A DNA stretch of 13,145 nucleotides from Scatosoma sp045656625 (GTDB lineage Bacteria > Bacillota > Clostridia > Christensenellales > Borkfalkiaceae), in contig JAZORL010000009.1 of assembly GCA_045656625.1 (NCBI GenBank), forward strand, positions 1-13,145. The letters run 5' to 3'. Each line of letters starts with the position of its first letter. The first letter of the stretch is position 1. This document shows positions 1 to 5,998 of the stretch, one piece after another. The notes under the pieces are model-generated. The model was not told the DNA's origin. It worked only from the letters and a program-made list of their open reading frames with translations, and ran no database searches. A program made the translations under genes and the position numbers.

Positions 1-2761
1 AATCAAGCGCCGCAGGGAAGTAAAAGACCCCAGCAGGTACGCGTTCACCCATCACTTCGGTCATATAAAGCTGCATTTGCAGTTTGCGGCCGGTGTAGTA
101 TGCGCCGGCGCTATCGTCAATACGCCCCGTCTTATAATCGACTACGCGCACGTATTCCTTTTTCCCCTGCGCCTTTTCTTCTTCGCTACAAGCCGTACCG
201 TCCACTCTATCCACTTTTCCGTGGAAAAATTCTCCGTCTACGTTTTGTTCCAAGTTCTCAATTCTAAAACTCGAATTGCGGAGCTGTCTATATGCCGCCA
301 CAGCGACTTCGACCCCCTCGCCGAGCAATTTTTCCGCAAAGAATTTCCCCGATTCGGTGTCCTTTTGCATACTGTAAACGGGCTTTTTCAAAATTTCCTC
401 GCCAGCCTGCCTTGCATAAATGCGCATTTGTTCTTCCGAGGAAACGTTCTCCGTTTCCACGAGCGTTTTTTCAAGCAATTCGTGGATAAAGTTCCCTGAA
501 TCCACCGCCAGCACCGCCGTTTCTTCCCGCTCCTTCAATTTCAGACCACGCTCGGCAAAATGCTTAAACGGGCAAGAAAAATACCCTTCCAGTGCAGTCG
601 GCGAAATTTTATCCCCTCTAAAAAAGAGTTCTTTTCCCTTTTCAATCGATACCTGTCCACCCCGTTCTTCCAAATAATCGTCTTTTTCCGTCACACTTAA
701 CTTGTCCAAGGCGCTAAAAAGTGTGGACTGCAAAACGGAGCTGTTCGTCTTTCCCAATTCATACGCCTTCTTTTCAAGCAAATACTGCCTAAGCAAGGGC
801 GCGACCGCCGAACACTTATAAACGAGATCCTCCATCGAGAATTTTTTACGGCGCAACAGCTTTCCGCCCCCTTCCTCGCAAAAGAGTGCGTCCACGTCAC
901 GGAAAATCTCACTCAACGAGGGTTCACTCCCGTCCGCCGCCAGCGGATAGGAAAGATAGAGCTTATCCAAAAAGGTGCAAAGATTCAAACAAACGCTTTC
1001 CCTGCTACGTAAATTCACTTCCGCAACCGTCGGCTCTAAATACGCTTGCACGTCTTCAAGACGTTTGATTTCTTTATCCGAAATAATGGCGGTATCCCCA
1101 GCCGAGCGAGGCACGGCGTCCGTCATCCCCATCGCAAAAAGTACGTTCACCTTTTCAATGCGGCTATCGGTAATATCCCCAACAAATACCGCATCCGATT
1201 TTAAGGGAATCAAGGAAATTTGCGTAGCGTCCAAGCCGTCTCGCAAAATCGCCTCAAACTCCGCCACCTTCAACTTCTTATCCCTCGTCAAAAGCCGTGC
1301 TTCTGCAAGCACTCCCTCTAACGCGCGGTAAATTTGCGCAAGGAAACCTTTTTGCGCCACGTCGTCGATCTCTTCTTGCAACTCTTTTAGACGATTTTCT
1401 ACGTCAAAATCAACGAGAATTTGCTCGATTGCATCACAATAAATTCGACCATGCCCCTCTGTTTTGATGTTTTTCGTCGCCCTTTCGAGCTTTTCCTTGC
1501 ATTCGTTTAAGTAGGCGATATCGTACTGCTCCGCAACGTTTTTATCCGTCTTAATTTCCTTTCTTGCACCCCCTCGATAGTTTGCATATTTCAGCAAATA
1601 ATTGCGGTAGCTATCCCCGTCCCCGAAAAAGAAATTCGAGCAAAGGGACTGCACCGAAAGGGCAGAAAAATTCTCTCGCACCACACGGAACGCATCGAGC
1701 AAAAAGCGGGAAAGCGGATGATTTTTAAGCGACTTTTTTTCGTCAATAAAAAAGGGAATCCCATACTCGGAAAAAGCTTTTTTCAAAGGCAAGGAATAGC
1801 TCGCCGTATCAGGCGTCAGCACGGCAAAATCACGGAAATGCAAATCCTTTTCCGCCATCTCACGGCGGATTTTCGTCGCAACGTACTCGCATTCCGCCGT
1901 CTTATCCCCCGCCTCGAAAATCGACACCTTTTCCGTATACTTGGGCGCACCGCTACGCACGGGATTGAACAAACCCTTGCGCAACGTTTCCGCTTCTCCC
2001 ATAAGCGGCGTACCAAAATCCAAGACGTGCAATTTCCCATATTCCTTACAAACTCGTTCAAAGGCAGTCGCCGCGCGGTTTGCATAAAGTTCTTCTTCCC
2101 CTGCGCAGAATACCCCGATTACGTTGTCCGCCGTATCAAGCGCCGCGCGGATAATCTCTTTCGCTTGCGCCGTAAAGGAAGAATAACCGACGAAAAACAC
2201 GTTATACCCCTTCAAGCTCCCATCCTCACGAATTCGTTTGGGCAAAAGGGACAAATAATGGCTCTCATCCACAAAACCACCCTCACGCAAAAATTCGTTG
2301 TATCCTTCAAAAATCAGCGCAAGATCCTGCACCTTCTTTTTGAGCATATCCTCGGGCAAGTGTTCCAGACTCTCTTTGAGTACGTCAGGGGTAATTTCGG
2401 ATGCGGAAAACTGCGCCAACGTTTCGTAAATACTCTTGGCGTTATTGCCAATCCCTGCAACAGTTTTAAAACATTGAAGCTTTTCTTCTCGCTGTAAGCG
2501 AGTCATCACTTCTCCCACCGCCATCACCGAGCCTTGCTTGGTGATCGCCTGTCCGTCCGTCTTCAAAAAACGCGCGAACGTGGAAACGGCAGACGAAAAA
2601 GTACCGCCCGTACCCTTAATCAAAGCACGCTCGGCAATCAGCGTCAGTCTATCTTCGCAAAAAATTAAGTTTTTACCGCCCGAAGACTCGTAGGTATTCG
2701 CATACGAAGCCATCGCTTCCATACATTCGGAAAGGGTGTAAGCCTTGACAATTGCGTTCAT
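1..2761 (-). CDS. addB: AddB-like helicase/nuclease subunit B, PD-(D/E)XK nuclease (partial, 3' end off window)
   Basis: The reading frame is open from the ATG at 2761 to the left edge (920 codons), so the C-terminal end, perhaps 150-250 residues, is missing. AddB pairs with AddA to resect double-strand DNA ends for RecA. The best evidence is near the visible C-terminal end: a CPFKHF segment around 572-574, matching the first iron-sulfur cysteine context of AddB, then a GKVDRVDG strand and a VVDYKTG motif at about 125-140, giving the Asp and Asp-x-Lys of the RecB-type nuclease site, followed by LQMQLYM. A GDITDSR segment and a central UvrD-like scaffold fit the family. The start is supported by an AGGGG Shine-Dalgarno and an extended -10 promoter just upstream. 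The N-terminus has no GxxGxGK[ST] Walker A, which AddB normally carries in its first 20 residues. addA would be expected beyond the left edge. Family call is firm; the symbol is slightly less so because of the missing Walker A. Confidence 0.87.
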   Translation of the reverse strand, partial: MNAIVKAYTLSECMEAMASYANTYESSGGKNLIFCEDRLTLIAERALIKGTGGTFSSAVSTFARFLKTDGQAITKQGSVMAVGEVMTRLQREEKLQCFKTVAGIGNNAKSIYETLAQFSASEITPDVLKESLEHLPEDMLKKKVQDLALIFEGYNEFLREGGFVDESHYLSLLPKRIREDGSLKGYNVFFVGYSSFTAQAKEIIRAALDTADNVIGVFCAGEEELYANRAATAFERVCKEYGKLHVLDFGTPLMGEAETLRKGLFNPVRSGAPKYTEKVSIFEAGDKTAECEYVATKIRREMAEKDLHFRDFAVLTPDTASYSLPLKKAFSEYGIPFFIDEKKSLKNHPLSRFLLDAFRVVRENFSALSVQSLCSNFFFGDGDSYRNYLLKYANYRGGARKEIKTDKNVAEQYDIAYLNECKEKLERATKNIKTEGHGRIYCDAIEQILVDFDVENRLKELQEEIDDVAQKGFLAQIYRALEGVLAEARLLTRDKKLKVAEFEAILRDGLDATQISLIPLKSDAVFVGDITDSRIEKVNVLFAMGMTDAVPRSAGDTAIISDKEIKRLEDVQAYLEPTVAEVNLRSRESVCLNLCTFLDKLYLSYPLAADGSEPSLSEIFRDVDALFCEEGGGKLLRRKKFSMEDLVYKCSAVAPLLRQYLLEKKAYELGKTNSSVLQSTLFSALDKLSVTEKDDYLEERGGQVSIEKGKELFFRGDKISPTALEGYFSCPFKHFAERGLKLKEREETAVLAVDSGNFIHELLEKTLVETENVSSEEQMRIYARQAGEEILKKPVYSMQKDTESGKFFAEKLLGEGVEVAVAAYRQLRNSSFRIENLEQNVDGEFFHGKVDRVDGTACSEEEKAQGKKEYVRVVDYKTGRIDDSAGAYYTGRKLQMQLYMTEVMGERVPAGVFYFPAALD

Positions 2762-2790
2762 TTTTTATCCCCTGAACTATTCTTACTCTT

Positions 2791-2820
2791 ATTATAGCAT
2801 ACTTAATGGAAAAATTTCAG
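2791..2820 (-). promoter_or_regulatory. Promoter of the addB-like gene
   Basis: Reading the minus strand, an extended -10 (TGC followed by a perfect TATAAT, plus-strand positions 2791-2799) lies 18 bp from a weak -35, CTGAAA, at 2815-2820. The predicted start near 2784 gives a leader of about 23 nt that includes the AGGGG ribosome site. Confidence 0.7.
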
Positions 2821-2860
2821 CTTTTTTTCACAAGAATTTTCACGAAATCACAATTTTGTT

Positions 2861-2889
2861 TTTACAAATCGAAAAATATGTGCTATAAT
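2861..2889 (+). promoter_or_regulatory. Promoter of the lipoprotein gene
   Basis: TTTACA (2861-2866), a 17-bp spacer and TATAAT (2884-2889) preceded by TGC as an extended -10. The -10 sits in a palindrome, TGCTAT-AATA-ATAGCA (2881-2896), that could serve as an operator. A GGAG ribosome site (2917-2920) lies 6 nt before the ATG at 2927. Confidence 0.8.
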
Positions 2890-2926
2890 AATAGCATACG
2901 AATAAAAAATCCTAACGGAGAACACA

Positions 2927-3898
2927 ATGAAAGCGAAAAAACTTCTTGCCGCAATCGCGTTGACGTTGGCAGCAACCACCCTCACCGCTTGCGGAGATAA
3001 GGATCAAACCATCGAATTTAACACCTATTGGCACGCAGAATCAAACGCGCCCACACTCATTGACGAAACGTTGGAGTATGACGTCACGTTTGACAGCACT
3101 GTGGACAAATCCACCGTCAATTACGAGCTTGACTATAAAAACGGCACGTACACGACTCATCTTGTGTCCAATTCTCTCTACGAATACACCTATACGACCT
3201 CTTTTTCCATCACGGCGATTTACACCTATAAAGATACGACGGTTGAAAAGCAAGACAGTGTAGAAACGAAAGTCACTTTCAGCACGGAAAAGGGTTTCCG
3301 CCCCATTAGATCGGAAAAATCGATTGTGAGCCACAGCCCTGTGAACAGCAATGTTTCGCGCGTCAATCAAGCGTATGATGCCTTCTATCGCCATGTTGAA
3401 ACGGATTATACGGGCAGCAAAGCGGTCTGCAAAATTTGGGATACCGAGCCGAACAAGGACGGTACGCCAAGCGAAAAGCTTCTTTCCGAAGAAACCTTCA
3501 AGGGAAAGAGCGGAAAATATTCCTATCTTGATAACGAACAGCTTCTTTTGGCGCTTCGTTGTATTTCCAAGAGCGACGATTCGGCAAAGGTAAAGGTTTA
3601 CAGCCCCTTCGTAGATTCGACGCAAAAGATCAAATTGAGCTTCTCGGATAGCGACGATATGGACGTAACCTACTTTGACGTAGCGACAAACACCGAAGTC
3701 AAGAAGGCAATCACCTACCGTACGGCGAAGATTAAACTCAGCGCTTCCAATCCCGGCGCAACGCAAAAGGCTTGGATTGCAGTAAACGAAAAGCCCAACA
3801 CCAACCGTAACGTTATGCTGAAATTGGAAACCCCTCTTGCATACAACCTCGGTACTCTCGTTTACACCTTAACCTCGATTAACCGCGTTGAAAAATAA
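2927..3898 (+). CDS. Predicted lipoprotein of unknown function
   Basis: This 323-residue protein begins with a classic lipoprotein signal: MKAKK, a hydrophobic stretch to about residue 20, then the lipobox L-T-A-C with Cys22 as the lipidated residue. It is therefore expected on the outer face of the cytoplasmic membrane. The mature part is rich in Thr, Ser, Lys and Asp with alternating hydrophobic residues, suggesting a mostly beta-strand fold. I recognise no catalytic motif. The last 35 residues contain a MLKLETPL segment followed by a GTLVYTLTS strand. It is the only plus-strand gene in the window and stands alone, with its own strong promoter, a GGAG ribosome site 6 nt before the ATG and a strong terminator 23 bp after the stop. 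The minus-strand frame at 3041-3766 is a shadow with no ribosome site. Function unknown; a surface or solute-binding role is speculative. Confidence 0.85.
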   Translation: MKAKKLLAAIALTLAATTLTACGDKDQTIEFNTYWHAESNAPTLIDETLEYDVTFDSTVDKSTVNYELDYKNGTYTTHLVSNSLYEYTYTTSFSITAIYTYKDTTVEKQDSVETKVTFSTEKGFRPIRSEKSIVSHSPVNSNVSRVNQAYDAFYRHVETDYTGSKAVCKIWDTEPNKDGTPSEKLLSEETFKGKSGKYSYLDNEQLLLALRCISKSDDSAKVKVYSPFVDSTQKIKLSFSDSDDMDVTYFDVATNTEVKKAITYRTAKIKLSASNPGATQKAWIAVNEKPNTNRNVMLKLETPLAYNLGTLVYTLTSINRVEK

Positions 3899-3921
3899 GT
3901 ATAGACAAACACAAAGAAAAA

Positions 3922-3960
3922 CCGCCCCCGTTCCGAAATGGAACGGGGGCGGGAATTTTT
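3922..3960. terminator. Bidirectional intrinsic terminator between the lipoprotein gene and hpt
   Basis: A perfect 13-bp stem (3922-3934 with 3940-3952) closes a 5-nt GAAAT loop. On the plus strand it is followed by GAATTTTT. On the minus strand it is followed by TTTTTCTTTG. It can therefore end both converging genes. Confidence 0.92.
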
Positions 3961-3966
3961 ATCCAA

Positions 3967-4512
3967 TTAATTCTCGTAAACGGAGCGTTTCAATACGCCG
4001 ATATAGGGCAAATTACGGTATTCTTCCGCATAATCCAAACCATAGCCGATCACAAATTCGTCCTCAATAACAAACCCCGTATAATCAGGTTCCATCGGCA
4101 CTTCACGGCGAGCAGGTTTATCGAGTAAGGTCACAATATTCACACTCGAAGGCATACGTTGATGGAGCATTTTCTTCAAATAATAAAGGGTGTTCCCCGA
4201 GTCGATAATATCTTCCACGATCAAAACGTCACGCCCCTTAATATCCGTCGAAAGATCCTGTTTCACCTTCAATTCCCCCGAAGAGGTCGTACCGCTGCCG
4301 TACGAAGAAACCGAGATGAAATCAATCGTAAGCATCGTTTTCATATTCCGAATCAACTCGGAAAAGAAAAGCACACTCCCCTTCAACACACACACCACAA
4401 CAGGCGTTCTGCCTTCATACAGCTTATCCAGCTGCGCCGCCAGCTCTTTCGTTCGTGCAGCGATTTGTTCTTCCGTCAGCATAACGTATTCTACGTTTTC
4501 ATGTTTTTCCAT
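3967..4512 (-). CDS. hpt: Hypoxanthine phosphoribosyltransferase
   Basis: A 181-residue enzyme of normal family length that joins hypoxanthine (and usually guanine) to PRPP to make IMP/GMP in cytoplasmic purine salvage. Visible motifs: LKGS (43-46), the flexible-loop region SSYGSGTTSSGE (69-80), the PRPP-binding signature VLIVEDIIDSGNTL (96-109), and the C-terminal DEFVIGYGLDY...RNLPYIGVL block (151-174). The frame is open further upstream, to 4650, but the family N-terminus matches the ATG at 4512. That ATG lies 5 nt after the tilS stop. Its best ribosome site, GGAG (4523-4526), is inside the last two tilS codons, with about 10 nt spacing, and a second AAGG lies too close to the ATG. This suggests translational coupling to tilS. 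The tilS-hpt order is a recurrent Firmicute arrangement. Confidence 0.95.
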   Translation of the reverse strand: MEKHENVEYVMLTEEQIAARTKELAAQLDKLYEGRTPVVVCVLKGSVLFFSELIRNMKTMLTIDFISVSSYGSGTTSSGELKVKQDLSTDIKGRDVLIVEDIIDSGNTLYYLKKMLHQRMPSSVNIVTLLDKPARREVPMEPDYTGFVIEDEFVIGYGLDYAEEYRNLPYIGVLKRSVYEN

Positions 4513-4517
4513 AACCT

Positions 4518-5831
4518 TTACTCTCCGTTTTTCTTTCGTAAATAAATATAAATTTGTCTGCGCGTTGTTTCGTCCACCTTCACCCTTTCGGAAATCTCCA
4601 CACCGCACACAGCGTACACGCAGTCCCCCTCGGCAATCATCGGCAGCCACTCCCGCTCCCCAACAGGGATTTTTCTCTCGTTAAAAAGCTTCTTCAAGCT
4701 CTTCGTTCCGCCGCCAAAGACCTGCATTTCTTCCCCTTCCTTACGGAAGCGAAATACCGCATTTTTAGGAAACTTATCCAAATCCGCACGCAGGATTTTC
4801 CACTCGTCCTCCGACGCAAAAATCGGCTCTTTCGAGAGAATAACCTCGTACCTGCCCCCATCAAAGCCGTCCAACGCAAACGGTTTTTCCATCGGCTTTT
4901 CGAGATACTTTTCTTCCTGCTTTACACGGAAAAACAACCCTTTTTCCTCTCGAATACACTCCACGTTTTTTGGCAAATCGAGCTTTGCGCCCCGTTCGCT
5001 TTTTTGCAACGCATACAGCGCATCCAAATGCTCGGACGTATAGTCCTTCTCCACGCCCAAGCCCTTGATCGCCATCAAGCAGGCGCGTGTCGCAAGCGGT
5101 TTTTTCTCCGAAAACTTGACGAAATATCCATCCTTTTTCTCTTCCAATAACCCACCTGCCAGCTCGTATAAAAGGGCATCGTCCTCTGCGGCTACTGCCG
5201 CAAATCTCGCAATATTCTTCCCTGCCGCAGGCATGGCTTCTTCTAATTTTGGTAACACTTCCGCACGCAGCTTATTCCGTGTGTATTGTAAATCCGCATT
5301 CGTTTCATCAATGCAGTAATCCAAATGGTTTTCCTCGGCGTATTTTTCAATTTCCGCCTTACTCCATTCCAAAAACGGGCGAATCAACCAACCCTTTTCT
5401 CGTACCATACCCTTTACGCCCGAAAGCGAAGTGCCGCGCGCCAAGCGGAAAAGTACCGTTTCCACCTCGTCAAGTTGATGATGCGCCGTTGCGATATAGT
5501 CCGTTTCACCGCCCTTCACCAAGCTTTCAAAGCACTCGTAGCGGAAGTTCCGCGCCGCTGTTTCTAAGCTCTCTTTCTCCCGTTTTGACTTTGCCACGCA
5601 GTCCTCTTGAAAAAGAAAAAGTTTCACGCCAAGCTTTTTACAAAGCCCCTGCACAAAGCGCATATCCGCAAGACTCGCTTCCCCGCGAATCCCATGCTCA
5701 CAATGCACCGCCAAAAGCAAGTAGCCGTATTTTTCCCGTTGCGAGTGCAGATAATGCAAGAGCGACACGGAATCCATACCGCCGCTCACCGCCACACATA
5801 TACGCTTTTGAGAAAATTTGTCCAGCATCAT
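4518..5831 (-). CDS. tilS: tRNA(Ile)-lysidine synthase
   Basis: A 437-residue N-type ATP pyrophosphatase that converts the C34 wobble base of the CAU-anticodon isoleucine tRNA to lysidine, so that it reads AUA. Motifs in order: PP-loop SGGMDS (16-21), HCEHGIRG (43-50), TAHHQLDEVET (115-125), DETN (175-178) with YTRNKLR (183-189), and a C-terminal tRNA-recognition domain (about 355-437) with FRFRKEGEEM, SLKKLFNERKIP and VCGVEIS. The start is a tandem ATGATG at 5831/5828. The open frame continues to 5972, but those extra 47 residues are unlike the family and overlap the promoter. No Shine-Dalgarno is visible; the predicted transcription start falls on the first ATG. First gene of a two-gene operon with hpt. 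Confidence 0.95.
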   Translation of the reverse strand: MMLDKFSQKRICVAVSGGMDSVSLLHYLHSQREKYGYLLLAVHCEHGIRGEASLADMRFVQGLCKKLGVKLFLFQEDCVAKSKREKESLETAARNFRYECFESLVKGGETDYIATAHHQLDEVETVLFRLARGTSLSGVKGMVREKGWLIRPFLEWSKAEIEKYAEENHLDYCIDETNADLQYTRNKLRAEVLPKLEEAMPAAGKNIARFAAVAAEDDALLYELAGGLLEEKKDGYFVKFSEKKPLATRACLMAIKGLGVEKDYTSEHLDALYALQKSERGAKLDLPKNVECIREEKGLFFRVKQEEKYLEKPMEKPFALDGFDGGRYEVILSKEPIFASEDEWKILRADLDKFPKNAVFRFRKEGEEMQVFGGGTKSLKKLFNERKIPVGEREWLPMIAEGDCVYAVCGVEISERVKVDETTRRQIYIYLRKKNGE

Positions 5832-5837
5832 AAAGAC

Positions 5838-5866
5838 AGTATACCACAACCGCCCGCATTTTGCAA
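5838..5866 (-). promoter_or_regulatory. Promoter of tilS-hpt, predicting a leaderless transcript
   Basis: On the minus strand, TTGCAA (5861-5866), a 17-bp spacer and an extended -10, TGG-TATACT (5838-5846). Counting 7 nt from the last -10 base puts +1 at 5831, the A of the first tilS ATG. Confidence 0.72.
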
Positions 5867-5870
5867 GGAT

Positions 5871-5896
5871 TTTTACAAAACAGCTTAAAAAAGCTG
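5871..5896 (-). terminator. Probable terminator of rex-adhE
   Basis: Minus-strand hairpin CAGCTT-TTTT-AAGCTG (5881-5896) followed by TTTTGT. The stem is only 6 bp, so termination may be partial. It ends just before the -35 of the tilS promoter. The A-run on the other side gives limited symmetry. Confidence 0.5.
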
Positions 5897-5932
5897 AAAA
5901 ATGTATATACGCGCAACCGTGCATTTCAACAA

Positions 5933-5976
5933 GTATGCATATCCGCATACACAAAAGCCCGATTGCGCGCAAAATC
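5933..5976. repeat. Two short palindromes in the adhE-tilS gap
   Basis: GTATGC (5933-5938) and GCATAC (5945-5950) form an inverted repeat with 6 nt between the arms. TTGCGCGCAA (5963-5972) is a perfect 10-bp palindrome inside a near-palindrome, GATT...AATC (5961-5976), with one unpaired A. Both lie downstream of the adhE stop. Their role is unknown; they could be RNA hairpins at the adhE 3' end. Confidence 0.45.
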
Positions 5977-5998
5977 GCGAAACTATTTTTATGGAACG

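Noticed and set aside
3041..3766. A 241-residue open frame antisense to the lipoprotein gene.
   Set aside because: It has no ribosome site or promoter and reads as a shadow; the plus-strand frame has a signal peptide, promoter and terminator.
4513..4650. Longer N-terminus for hpt starting at 4650.
   Set aside because: The extra 46 residues overlap the tilS C-terminus and do not resemble the family, which begins near the ATG at 4512.
5832..5972. Longer N-terminus for tilS starting at 5972.
   Set aside because: It would cover the promoter and the adhE terminator, and TilS proteins start shortly before the SGGxDS loop.
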